Source of the DNA: Membranipora membranacea
Taxonomy: Eukaryota; Bryozoa; Gymnolaemata; Cheilostomatida; Membraniporidae
Assembly (NCBI GenBank): GCA_914767715.1
Contig: OU612075.1
Location: 12,462,001-12,526,000 of the forward strand
Direction: 5' to 3'
Length of the DNA: 64,000 nt
Shown one piece after another: positions 12,569 to 24,809 of the stretch. Under the pieces are notes generated by a model. It was given only the letters and a program-made list of their open reading frames with translations, ran no database searches and was not told where the DNA came from. Every line of letters starts with the position of its first letter. Position 1 is the stretch's first letter. The position numbers and the translations under genes are program-made.

Positions 12569-13050
12569 CACCTCTAACCAGAGGGTTATCACCTCAAGTA
12601 CATGAGGGTCACACATTGTTGGGAATATAGTGCAACAACTAGGGTTAGTCAACACATAGCAAAGCGTTACTGGCAAGCCCGTATCAATTCAGCCAACAAT
12701 TAGTTAAACTGATCACATATTTTACTTGAGCCAAAGCCAACACCAACATAGCAAAGCGTAAGCACAAATTAACTCACCTCATCATCGTAAAGGTATTTCA
12801 CCTCGAATTCATGAGGGACGCCCCTTGAATCACCTCTCAGAGGGTTATCACCTCATATTCATGAGGGTCACAATTTAAATGTTACATTGACCTAGAATTA
12901 TTCCCTTAAATGACCTCTCAGAGGGTTATCACCTCATTTTCATGAGGGTCACAAATTAACAAATGGTACTCTAGTCCTGGGATACATCATATACCATGGC
13001 CTAAATCACCTCTCAGAGGGTTATCACCTCATATTTATGAGGGTTACAAA
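12569..13050. repeat. Cluster of two-hairpin short repeats (five units)
   Basis: Units at 12569-12613, 12797-12818 (half unit), 12831-12872, 12911-12954 and 13007-13050. A full unit of about 43 bp has two adjoining inverted repeats: CCTCTcAGAGG (CCTCTaaccAGAGG in the first unit) and CCTCATattcATGAGG, joined by GTTATCA. Between the units the sequence is unrelated and 40-220 bp long. Confidence 0.85.
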
Positions 13051-13189
13051 GTTAATCAGTTTGGTATCTAAATACCATGAAATATTATAACCATCCCATA
13101 GGCTTAATAATCAAATTTAGCCTCTGTAGGTTAAGTCCATTCAAGACAATACATAGGCCTTAAATGCCAATAAATAGCAATCACATACT

Positions 13190-14203
13190 GGAATGAGCAA
13201 TAGATACTCACAGTTGATCACCATGAAGCATCATTTTTTTGCGTCTGCCATTATTTTGTTGATGTTTTTTTCAACATGGAATCTTTTTGATTTTCTGAGC
13301 AGTTTATGTGAAGTTTTATTCAGATTTTTCCACTTTACTTTATTGTTGCTGCGGTTGGCTTTTTGTTTTGCTCTTCTAGATTTGAGTGTCAAATGGGCCT
13401 CCACAGGGTGTCTTTGCTCGCTAATTCATCGTTGGCGAATCAGACAATGTTTTTCAAATATCCCAGGCACGATTTGGTGGTTTTTTTTCAGCTTTGCTGT
13501 TCACCTCTGGCGCTCGCTCAACTTCATGCCAATCTAGTTCTGCCAGTTCTGCAGATATTCTGATTTAGCAGGTGGTGTTACAATACACTGACATATTTTT
13601 TTGTAGCTGATCGGTTTACGAGAACTGACAGTAATGGATTTATGGTCGCTGCTACCGATTGGAGGCGCAGATGTGCATCCTAACCTGACATACTCCGGAA
13701 CACTTGTGAAAGGCATGTCTAGGTAGGCTTCTTCTCTTGTTGGAAAGTTTATGAACAGATTTAGCATGAGTGCTGGCTCCATAGATGTTGAATCTCGGTC
13801 ATTAAGGTCTCCTTATAGGCTTAGCTGACTGTGTCTGAACAGTGTGGATTTGCCAGGCCAGGCGGGTGATATATTACTCCGCATCATAATGGCTCTTTGA
13901 TATCAGGCAAAGTGACCAACACCCATAGAGATGAAATTGTTGTTGAAGTGTATGCAGTCAGCTTCTTGGTGTTGTACTCAGAGTTTGCATAAAGCACAAC
14001 ACCTCCCCCACAACCCACGCACAGGTCAGATCTATTACTGGTAATCTGAGTGTACCCAGGATATGTGTACTGCTGCTCGTTGTGCTTGTTATACCAGGTC
14101 TCGATGAAGTAGAAGATGTCATACTGGTGTTGATTATAGCACCTTCAACTTGGCAGAGATCAGGAGCTGTGCTCTTAGTTTGAGGTGTACTGTTACTGTT
14201 CAA
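13190..14203 (-). pseudogene. LINE remnant: APE-type endonuclease and linker
   Basis: Reading the minus strand from about 14150: ETWYN then YPGYTQITSNRSD and GGGVVLYA in one frame, then after frame changes FPTREEAYLDMPFTSVPEYV and PPIGSSDHKSI (13782-13600), and AELAELDWHEVERAPEVN (about 13550-13490). These match, in order, the N-terminal endonuclease motifs, the C-terminal LDxxF and SDH motifs, and the linker before reverse transcriptase in non-LTR retrotransposons. Stops and frameshifts show it is dead. No reverse-transcriptase part is seen nearby. Confidence 0.8.
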
Positions 14204-14209
14204 GAAATA

Positions 14210-16790
14210 ATCTTCACAAAATTTTCCGTGTCAGTTGAGAAAATATAACATATTGATATCAAAACAAAGACAGCATCATTCATGAAGTATTGTGATGATT
14301 GTAATGTAGTTGACCAGCTTTTTGACAATGATCGAACAATTTCGATTGTTCTCAAATTACAAATTCAGTTCATACTATAATTCCATGCAGAGTTTGGTAG
14401 ACTATCCATTGGTCTTCCATTTCGTTCTGCTTGCAATTGGCATTTGGCAAGGAATAGAACATAGTAGTCTTTGATCCTCCGCAATTACATTCATTCCTTC
14501 TCAACAGCTTTAAGATTCAAAGGAAACTTTGCAACGGGTTCGACAGGCATCAATCGATAATGTTCATTTTCGTTGAAGGCCATTCACACATAGTTGATGA
14601 GCAATAAAACTTGATATTATTTTGAAAAAAACTAGACTAGCATAGCACTTGGTGGGTTATGATATTAACTGTGTTCAAAATATGTGAAATCACATTTCAA
14701 CCATTATATCATATCATGTCCAAAATATTTCCAAATGCCTATACTTCGGAATCGAAGCATTGAGCTGAACAGGGGATGACTTTAGCGGTTGAGATAGATT
14801 GAGGGGAATTTTCTTGCCACTATGGCTCATTATTTTGACAATGTCCATAGGCTAGTGTAATTGTTTCCTAACTACTCCTCATCAAACTAAGACATACAAT
14901 ATGATTGATATCAAATATGGGGACGCGCATCTATAGCTAGAAGAAATACTCTCAATGAGCACAGTTTTTTAGCCAAAAGAGAGCATGACCTTGCCTATAA
15001 TATACAGAAAAGAGATATCCTCTTAGTTGCTATTTCAGCAAATATTGCAGCTCTACCTCTGTTTTATGAATCTTTAGGAAGGGGATCATGAAGATTGGGC
15101 TAACAAAAAGTGAATTCCAGCGCTATGTCATAATCAGAAAGTACAGCTATTTCAACAAGAAAATATTTTAGAATGCCGCTGACTATCGGAGAAGGATGAG
15201 ACAACTCACCTTCTTCATGAAAATGTGGTGTACTTTCACATTTTTGTACTCTTATTTAGCTGAAGCATAGAACTTTCACATTATGCTAATGTATACTCAC
15301 ACCCCTGATGCGAGACCCCTGGATCATTGAAATGATCAAGCTACATTTTGAACCTTACATCACTATTTTATTTTGTATTAGTTAAAAATGCCACAATGGC
15401 ATACACTAAAAAAAATTAATTAATTAATTTGCAGAAAGGTGACAATACAAGTGTTCCTTAAACTACAACTATACCCGGATATATTCATTAGATTTGTGGG
15501 ATTGTATGTTGATCAAACCTTTATGTTGAGTTATACTCACAACATGAAGGGGAGGACAATTCTGCTAGGAATAAACCGCATCAAATAATCCTGGTGTCCC
15601 CTAGAATGAACAGGATACTGACAGGATACTGTTATGCAACATTTTGTTCACACAATAAATTGCCAATGCATTCTTCACGTGGTGCCTGACTTGCATTACT
15701 TTAATCTCAATTTACACCACTAGATTATATTACCTGCATTTGTCATTAGGCCAAACTGGAAAGCCATATATGAAATAATGGTGATAATGAAAGTAATAAT
15801 CTAAGCACATATTGATCTTACTTCGAGATGTTGATATTGATGGCAGGGGTTTTGTAAATGAATTGTAGATGTATTGCATATAAGTTATTATATAAGGATT
15901 CAGTCAAATACAAACATCAACACATACGCATAAACATTTATCATCAAATACCATCAATCCATCTTGATCCGCAGGTTAATTGGAGCTAATTGGAATATCA
16001 ATATGGACCCATACTGACTCTCGTGATCTGACTGGGCATGTAGATCACTGATAAACTAGGCTATCATTACCACAAAAGAGATGTCGTAAGGCTAAGTATG
16101 CATCCTGCGTGACTTTAATTTGCGCATGTGCAAGAACAATGAGTTTAGTTTGGGTTCTGATTGCAATTTTGGTCAGGGAAACTGAGACACCCTCTGCATG
16201 AACTGCCAATCGAATTTAGCTAATGGTGACAGTAGAAGATAACTCTTGCTGCACACATTGGGGAGTGTGCCACCATAGCAGGTAGCCAATCAGATGGCTT
16301 CGGAATTCCGAGACTCAATTTTGCAGAGATCAGCTCATGCCCAGAGCTGAGCATGCACAGAATGATATGGACCGGATTAGTTCTGACTGAATAGTCGACT
16401 CGTAGCAGTAGTCATCTGTTTCAACAGATAGGTTTTAAGTAAGGAGAAGAGAGAGATGCTTTTCTGATGTAAGATAGTGAACCTTGCTCTTGCTTATCTT
16501 ATCAGGACTTGACAATTCGATCATGAAGGTCTGCTCTGGTCTGCTTGCCTGGGGGGGGGGGGGGGGGGGGGTCCAGAAATAAATATAAGGCATAACAATA
16601 TTCATGGTGTTGGAACAATTCATATAGAATCTTCAGCTTCATATGGAAATAATTTTGTTATCACATGAGAAGTAGGTCAGTGGTGAAGATTACATATTTT
16701 GTTCATAATCATTGTTAAGCATGATAAGAGCTTATTGTTATTGGAAGCTTGTGGAAATTGTCACATAAATCTACCATTATGACCAGATTA
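14210..16790. other. No gene seen; poly(G) tract
   Basis: No supported gene. A run of 21 G occurs at 16551-16571 and an A/T-rich 'attaattaatt' stretch near 15410-15430. Confidence 0.5.
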
Positions 16791-16794
16791 CCAA

Positions 16795-17260
16795 ACATAA
16801 CCCCCCTAGGGCATCTAGGGGTTAGGAATCAGGTTGTCACAAGAGAAATGCGTGATTGTAAGTGACCTTTGACAATCACACAAATGTTAATTCCAATTCA
16901 CGCATCTGGTTGACCAATACTGGATGCCTTTTGTGGCTTCTAATACAATGGGGGTATTATGTCATAACCTCTAATGTATGGCACAGTATTTTGCATTATA
17001 TCACAATGATTTTAAAGGTTTACTTTTTAATTAAGAAAACTATTGATTTAGATATGATGTATTTTGTTCACTTGTTAAACATTTTTACTGTAGGAATAGT
17101 ATGATGATTTCTTCTATAAGCGCTCCATCATTGCAAGGTTAAATAATCGCCTCCTATGGCATTGAAGCATGATAAATAAGCATGCCACTCCAAAAAAGGC
17201 GTGATATCGAGTTGTGTGTCGTAATCAAATTTCAAACAGGAGTTTTTCTGATACGATTTC
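16795..17260 (+). repeat. Dispersed repeat, same family as the 34.9-38.7 kb array
   Basis: 'aacataacccccctagggcatc' near 16796, 'cacgcatctggttgac' near 16900, 'ggatgcc' plus a T-rich segment, and 'ggcattgaag...aggcgtgatat' near 17158-17210 occur in the same order as in the array units around 34870, 36843 and 38162, with much divergence. Confidence 0.65.
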
Positions 17261-17269
17261 TTATCTACT

Positions 17270-19080
17270 TTTCATTCGGTACCCCCTACATCATCAATTG
17301 ATCTGAAACAGTGATTTTACTACAGAAAGGCATATTATGATGTGATGTGAATGGAGTATCACATGTACATTCTTTTGAAAACCTGATGTGCTAAATTGTT
17401 TACTTTCCGTTAGTCTAACCCTGCAGCTTATATGGGTGAGGTGCCTGTAAGAAAGTCATAAAAATTAAGAGGCCTTCGATAACCAGATTTCTTCCAGGGG
17501 TGTGTATCATATACTTCAACATTCGAATAGAACGTCAGTTTACCAAGCTTTGCTGAAATTGAGACATGGGGGAGTTTGTTATGCGGCTGGCCCTCTTGAG
17601 GAAATAGTTTAATTATTACCGTGTTTGATTTAACAAAGGTCAGAAACTCCAATATGGTCCCAAATCACTGATCAACATACTTGGTAAAACTTATAAGATG
17701 AATGGAACTGAGTTTAAATATGATTACCCCATTCGTGTGAAAATGACATTTTCTAGCACAATGAATAACCAACCAGATATGCTTATTAAGAAATATGTCT
17801 TCAAGCACACATAGACTGAGTTGGGATGAAGGTCTGTAAATCATGTTTCGTTAAGTAACTGCTTTCTCTTTCTTTTATCTATCACATTAACTTTGTGAAT
17901 TTCATCAGAATGACGTGAACATGTGAGTATATAACACATTACTACATTGAATCAGAACAAATTAGAACAAACAGTGTTAAGATTTTCACCTGTCAGATCA
18001 GCATTATTTCTCTGCGCAGGTAAACATTCCAAGGTGTCAAGATAAGACATCCAGAAATGTTTTACAAGAACTGCAGAATCATGTCCAATATAACAAGATA
18101 TTCATTAATTCATTTCGGTCTCACAAATGAAAATTGACATGGTGGTTTATGAGGGCAGTTTTGGATCTGACTAGCTTGATAAACAGCTTAGAAAATGTGT
18201 TTCAAAGATCGTAAAGCCAAGCAACTGGATGATCAACTTTGAAGCCTAAATGTTGATAGGATTATCCCAACTCTATACTATCGACACTGCAAATGTGTTG
18301 ATCATACTTGGTTTGTGTGTTATGAATACATTCTGTATCCCAAGCATATATCTTTTCCAGCGCTACTGCAGCTGTTAGTAATAAAAAGTGGCGCAATCCA
18401 TGGTTATGGCTTCCTGAAAATTCACCCAATTTTTTACTATGATGTTGAGGAAATTGTTTATACAACTGTTTCAAACTGAGTTGTTTCTGCTTCACCTTGA
18501 TGTTTATAACTCCATGTCAGTATTAGGCCACCACAAAATCCCTTGCATGTCGCACTGTGAGTGGAGATTTCTAGAAATATACTTATAAATAGAGGGTGTT
18601 CATAACCAGCATTACCCCAAAGATCATGATCGGACATAAACCAGACTGGGTGTTAATGTGTATAACGTAATGTATCAATTTTTATGCATTCATATTCACA
18701 TTCACACAAATGACTGGCATGGTGTAGCAGTATGAGGTTTGATTTTAAAGCAGTAGGTCCTGGGTACGCAACCATTATTTTCTAGAATTTTCATCTGTTT
18801 ACTTTTAGTTTTGTGTTTGTTCCATTAGGTATTTGATGCTGAGAGAGTAATCCTCGACTGGGAACAATGACATTTGCTGCGCTGAAAGCCTTGCTATTAT
18901 TTCAATTTAAGATGCAGTGTAAGATTCAGTCAAGATGCAAAATAATTGAGGTGAGAGCAATCCTGAATTTCCTACTTCCAAAATTAATATTTCTTTATCA
19001 AATATGATTATTATAAATTATAAAATGTGAAAAGATGGCAGGTATAAAAGTATACAAAAATTCGATTCAATCACATGTCT
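17270..19080. other. No gene seen
   Basis: No supported gene. A 74-codon minus-strand frame at 17428-17652 has no recognisable domain. Confidence 0.45.
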
Positions 19081-19082
19081 AC

Positions 19083-20185
19083 TCATGCTGGACTGCGTGG
19101 AAGATTACAATATTTCCCAAGCTGTGTATAAACATTATCTAATGAAAACATAGAACGCATATTTGTTGATCTTTCTTTTGGCAAATTTACTAGCTGAAAG
19201 GGGATAGTAGAAATGACAATGGATTCTCTCTCAATTTCATTGTTTCTCATTGATTTAATCGTTGATGTCACAGCTGATGAAACTGTGCGCGTCAAGTTTG
19301 CAAATACTTGTGTTTGATTTGATTGTTTCTTCTTTAATTCCTGAAATGCCTGTTGGAATATTTTAAGTTTGAGTTCATCTATGCCAAGTTTAGTCTTTGA
19401 GTTCGTTGAGAGTAGGTGGAATTCTGAGTCTTCTTCAAAGTCTTCTGTGGCCGAGTTATCACGACACTTGGTGAATACCATGATGATTGGGATGTTCTCA
19501 TCAACAACTGAAGATAGGAAAGGAAATTACAATAAATATCTACAGTGTTTTTTTCTAAACTTTGAATTCAGCCTCATTTTTCCACATGAAATAGCTACAA
19601 AAAAGAAGTAATTTTATGTCATGTTCTCTTCGACATCTTTCAAATCCAGTTTGTTCATTTTGTTTATGGTACATTTTATTCTGGTTTGAAATATCCACAG
19701 TATATGAATGATTGATTTATTACATAACATACCTTTAGGGATTTGTTGAATGCATCTGAAGATTTTTGTTGATTCTTGTTGAGATTTGTATGATCTACTG
19801 TCAAAAAGGACCATGATTACAGAAGTCTTAGCCATAAAATGTACTCCTTCATTTTCGGTTTCTAGTAGGTGTAGCTTGCAAGTGTGACCTACAATGATAA
19901 TCAAAGGATGTAATCAACACAGTAATAACCAGATAGAAAGAGAAAATATGATAGGATATAAAATCAAATTAAACTAGCCATTTTTGTATATGAAATCTCT
20001 CATCAGCTCCAGTTGCAAAGAAAGGCTTTCTCACCTGTAAATTTGGCTGCTAGCTTTGATTCTTGATAAGTCTCGTTTAATTTGGTAGTCTCCATGGTGG
20101 CAACTTTCTTAGTCAGCTGTGCAATCAATGCTGATTTTCCACAGCCCTTTGCACCAACAACTAGCACTCGCTTTGTTAAATCCAT
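19083..20185 (-). CDS. Gene B: degenerate Ras-like small GTPase paralogue, three exons
   Basis: Exons are 20185-20035, 19888-19733 and 19507-19083 (151, 156 and 425 nt; 243 residues plus stop). Donors are GTGAGA and GTATGT; acceptors end in TAG and CAG. The protein starts MDLTKRVLVVGAKGCGKSAL, so the P-loop is at residues 11-18. The G3 position reads ETENEG, the G4 position TKCRDN and the G5 position STNSK. The exon 3 extension keeps the shared block IPFQLVNLPK and the FSLD motif; the C terminus (CNLPRSPA) lacks the basic-cysteine tail of A. The upstream in-frame reading to 20269 contains earlier Met codons, but it runs into the promoter block, so the start at 20185 is preferred. Nearest relatives are the other three genes in this window; the name of the wider family is not known to me. 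Confidence 0.82.
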
Positions 20186-20271
20186 TTTGTGTTGAATATA
20201 TTTATTCTTTGAAGTGCTGGTTGACTTAGCTGACCTCTGGCAAGCAATGGGTAAACAAATACGCACCACTG

Positions 20272-20300
20272 TTTTTATAGGCCAGCATATTCACACCTTT
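20272..20300 (-). promoter_or_regulatory. Core promoter of gene B: TATA box plus AAAGGTGTGAATAT motif
   Basis: Minus-strand TATAAAAA at 20279-20272, about 94 bp before the ATG. Immediately upstream is a 21-bp segment (20300-20280) starting AAAGGTGTGAATAT. AGGTGTGA equals the T-box half-site consensus; its use by a T-box factor is inference. Confidence 0.7.
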
Positions 20301-20319
20301 GGTATATACTTCTTAGTCG

Positions 20320-20890
20320 AGTATAAGGTGCTAGAATGAACCAGTTTAATTCTGGAAAATCTTGCACAACTTGCTGTTATCAAACATACTCCAACCTCAA
20401 TCAGCTAAAGTCTAATCTACAGACTCTACGTGTTCCATAATCCTAATAAGTGTGGCTTGCGCTTTTAGGTTGTCCTAGAAGAACATATAACCAGTTGTCA
20501 TCTGAAGAAACTTGCGCAACTTTCTGTTATTACCATGTTTTGAAGATCGATCTGGTAAATTTCCTTTATTGCCAGAATACAAAGCATGATCCAATATGGT
20601 ACGGTATCACTCACAAAAGGCATGTTGAATGGAGTCATTCCATGCAAGATTATTTTAATTAACACATTTGGTTGATCCTTATTGGATGCCTGCCAGCTGT
20701 GGTCTGTTATACAATGAATGAATTATGTTGTAACATCATTATTACTGACACTTACAATTGATGCTAATTTAGTTGTCAGCCTTACAATGATACCTTACAC
20801 ACCCCCTGTGGTGATGTTACTCAAGGAAGACATGATAGTGAGAAGCGTTTCATGAGAAAATTTCATCGAGGAGGATTATGGTGCAATCTT
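20320..20890 (+). repeat. Diverged copy of the dispersed array-unit family
   Basis: 'acacatttggttgatcc' (about 20661), 'ggatgcctgcca', 'ttattactgacac' and 'acacaccccctgtgg' (about 20797) follow the same order as in the units at 34.9-38.7 kb. A small related piece ('ggtatcactca') is also present near 24225. Confidence 0.55.
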
Positions 20891-20899
20891 GTGTATTCA

Positions 20900-22095
20900 A
20901 TCTGCAATTCAAGATTCAATATCAATGTATATCAATATAGCAAGACCATAAAATTAAGCAAGGGTTGCTCTTCCAAGGAGCTCCAATTTGATGAAGAAAC
21001 CCAGCGGGCACATTGCATGCGGCAACATGTTTCCAATGTCGCAATTGGATTGTTTCTGTGTTGCATGGTACACGTTTAACATTCAATATCTTGTAGATGC
21101 ATAAATGGTGCATACAAAGCAACACGGTTTTTTCCAATATGGTAACTGCGTAGTAACTACAGCTACTTTACTCGAGAGTAATTTGCAAGAATTCTGGCAT
21201 CATATGGGGAAAAAATGGTTTGCAATTTGTTTGCTAACACTCTGTGTGGCTCCAAATTGTGTGCAATTCTATTTTGCACTGTTGTATTCCATTTTCTTAA
21301 AATCAAATCTAGTCTCTAAACTGCATGGGAACGATGAGTTCATAACTGCGTAGCTGTTGAATTTGTATACATTACTTGCATTTATCTCCCCTGGTAAGCT
21401 GCTAACGTTTGGTAAGCCCTTGTGACAACACAACAGTGCTATATAATTATTTAAATAAACCATTATTCAATAACTTTGAAACATTAATACATGTCAGTAT
21501 TTTGAAATTGGTTAATAAATAGACAGGGTTTAGATTACCTGCACTAAGCACCACTTAATGTTCTTTGCGAATAAAGCTGAACCAGATTGAATTCAAAATG
21601 AGTTTCAAGAGTTACACTGCAAATGACTCAATAAGTTACCCTACACTAGTGGAAGTCCGATGGTTTAATGGGCCTACTACTCAACATCCGCAGTGGACTG
21701 AATCACTATGAGTAAAACACCCTCCTAAATGCTAATGTTAAATCTAATAAATCGTAATTAAAATGAAATATATACTGAGGTATGATATATTGTGTACAAA
21801 TTTGCTGTGTAGAAAACGCATGGTTACTATATATACAAGCCTCTAGTTAGATGTGTAGCAGAGGCAGTTTATATATCGTAACAATATCTACTAAAATGCA
21901 CCATTCCAACATATAATAGCGTGACAGATTGCCACATTAGGCAGACGTAGTTCAGCCTCTAAGGTAAACATCTTTTCAACATAGTTTAGATACAGTTGTG
22001 CCGGCTGGGAAGCTGTTACAAGATCTGCATTACCAAGATCGACATGTAAGGATAAAAATGAGATATGATATAGATTATTTTGGTGATTCAGCTCA
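20900..22095. other. No gene seen
   Basis: Several short overlapping frames on both strands, none with a recognisable motif. Confidence 0.45.
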
Positions 22096-23545
22096 CTCAG
22101 TGACTTATATGGGTTTTGTAGTTCAATAGCTGCAGGAATTTTCATCTCCTTATTTTTATAAATATTAAAACCAGAGTTATAACCCCACAAATTTTATATA
22201 CATATATAAAGTATTTTGTTCTGCTAAACAAAATCGACAAGAAATTTAGAAGAATAGAAACAAAAGACAGTAGAAATTCTAGATTTTATCAACTGATTTG
22301 TCTTTTGATTGAAAGCCCAGCAGTTTTGAATTCGAACAAAAACATATACAAAGATAAAGTGTCAATGCTAAATCCATGTATCCAATTTGGCCCTCAACAC
22401 ATGGCAACCTAGTGATTTTGAAATATAATTTCAAAGCACAAAAAAATGTTGCTATACTGAACTATCACTAAGAAAATGTAATGGAGACAAATTCATGAAG
22501 CAGCAGTGAATTTTTGTCAATTGCAACTTTAATAACATACGAAAATAAACAAGTGATATTATCAATACACCTATCGTGTACCATGTTCACTGAGTTGGAA
22601 CTTTATCGACTGAGAACTAGGAGGTATCAAGTTTCTTTAACCAAACTTGTCAAATTGATGATAATCTAGAGCAGCAGCATTTCACCCAGGATGGCAGCAT
22701 TACAGCTGCAACAACTTAGTATCCAATAGTTTCCTCTACTCTTTTTTCTCTATGATACTTTTAAATTTCTTGCCACAAGTTGGTATTACTGGTATGTGGG
22801 GTAGAGTCAGTAGTGCATTCGTCGGATGGGCTAGGGGGCTTGCCCCTACGAATTCTCAGCGTGTCAATTCTGAAAAACCTCTTAAAAATGTTTAATTACC
22901 AGGTGCCAAGAGAGGCCCATTGTGAGATTGGTAGGGATTATGAATGGATAAGGCTGGTTTACTTGCTGTGATTACCAATTCCTATACATTTCTTGAGGTT
23001 AATATGTCATCAAATGATATTTTTGACATAAGGTATGGCCAGAAATGTCATATTGCCCCTTTCAGAATCATTTTCAAGCAGGTCTCAAATTAAGATGCCT
23101 GTCGAATGAATTAACACCCATCAATAAATTTTCCAAGGACGTTTTTTGCTGCAAGCCGATCGATAATCTTTCTTCCAAAATGGGCTGGAACACATTAAAA
23201 CCACCTCTATTCCTGAGATGTTCCAACGCATTTCCTGCACCCGGCCTGATTTGCCTATACAATACAGCCTTGGGTAGAATAGGCAGAGCAGTGCAATAGC
23301 CAATTACCATGATTTTTCCCTTGGACTGGCCTTAAAGCAGGCTTGCATCATGAAATTCCTGTGACAGAATAGATGTCTTTCATAATTATGGTTTTGCCTA
23401 CAATCTGAGCAAATAACTATAGCCAACATCACTAGGCACTGATTCTCTTCATCCTTGATTTGGGTACACCAATCTACGCATATTTAAAATTAAGACCAAT
23501 AAAATGATGGTCTAACAAACTCAAGCAATTAAATTTGAGTCGATA
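22096..23545 (+). mobile_element. Truncated copy of the TIR element found at 50172-53823
   Basis: Begins with the 17-bp end CTCAGTGACTTATATGG and is collinear, on the opposite strand, with the right-hand part of the element inserted in the satellite (53823 down to about 51770). Homology stops near 23545, and no second inverted end is seen on this side. It lacks two insertions carried by the other copy: the TTAA MITE (single TTAA here at 23332-23335) and a 38-bp hairpin. No intact transposase is encoded. Confidence 0.8.
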
Positions 23546-24279
23546 ATTGCAGTAATAATTGCGACAGGATGAAATGATTGAAGAAGTTTGTCATCTCAAA
23601 TCAATTATATATGGGATTTTTCAACCCAGTTTTGGGGTCGCATTCAAGGATTTTGTTTTGGCATCGAAGTTTGTATATAAATGCATGAATTCTGAGAATA
23701 TTCATGTATGCTGCAGGCTTTGTAGAGAGTGTCATCTCCCATAGTCTGCCCGAACTCAACGAATGTCTCTCAATGGTCATCTTATCGTCACTATGCTTTT
23801 GTCACATTCATATCTTATTGTGTCAAAAAGCAGATACATGATGTTGTTTACTCGCGTTGAAGCTCCTGAGTCATCAGTTATCACATATTTTAACACTTTC
23901 AATCTTGCACCATCTACTCTAGTGTTGAAACATGTACCCTACATTTTTTGTTGAACTCATCACACTTTATAATAATTTCACTTTCTCACATAAATAATAA
24001 CAGAGGGCTGTAAGATGGCCCTGATCTATCATATGCTATTGATATTGTGACATTCTAAATCAGAGACTATCTTCACATTACATTGACAGGTATTGATGGC
24101 ATGTTTTGTTTGTGATTGCTTATATAAAACTATATAACCAAGATAAATTGTGCTTGCCATGTTGTGCAGATCAATATGGTGAATTTCCTGTGTTTCACAA
24201 TTACCCAACATAACCCAATTGTATGGTATCACTCATGGAAGCCATGTTGTATAGCCGCACTTCACAAATCCGTGCGAAA

Positions 24280-24800
24280 TTTACACATTTTGCTGATCAA
24301 AGTTTGAAAAGTTTGATGTTGTCATGTCCTGAGCGAATAAAATCTGTGTATATAGAAAACAGGACTGGGGATAAAACACACCCTTGAGGCCACCCTATAT
24401 TACAAGATAAAACATCAGACTTACTGTCACCAACTCTAACATATTGTTGCCTATCTTTGAGAAAAGCAGAAATAAAAGAGTTAATAGTTGGGCACATAAC
24501 GATCTCTTAGGTTATCTTATAAAGTATGTGGCACAATAGTATTAAAAGCTGATGTAAAATCTACAAAAGGTACTCTTGCATATGCATTTGGTTTCTCTAA
24601 ATGCAATCATAAAAAGTAGTTCAAAGAAATACAAGCGTCCTTAGTGCCTCTGTCTTTTCTATACGCAAATTGATTTTCATCCAAAGATAAAAAGATAAAA
24701 GTCGATCTTTGATGATCAGCTCGAAGGTTTTCATAACAACAGAGGTAAGCGCATCGTTTCATCATGTTGGAAATTGAAAGCATTCCATTCAAATTGTCAG
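24280..24800 (-). pseudogene. LINE reverse-transcriptase remnant
   Basis: In order on the minus strand: FAYRKDRGTKDACISL (about 24670-24620), VPFVDFTSAFNTI (about 24570-24530, containing the motif A catalytic Asp), then FLKDRQQYVRVGDSKSDVLS and GWPQGCVLSPVLFSIYTD (24470-24340). These are the fingers and palm blocks of a non-LTR retrotransposon reverse transcriptase, spread over more than one frame with stops. The expected FADD motif is not found, as the homology ends near 24300. Confidence 0.85.
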
Positions 24801-24809
24801 CTCAAAATT

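Noticed and set aside
12569-13050. CRISPR-like array
   Set aside because: Spacers range from about 40 to 220 bp, the repeat holds two palindromes, and the setting is an animal nuclear genome.
13193-13537. Plus-strand hydrophobic 114-codon ORF
   Set aside because: It is antisense to the LINE linker region, and its hydrophobicity comes from T-rich DNA opposite an A-rich coding strand.
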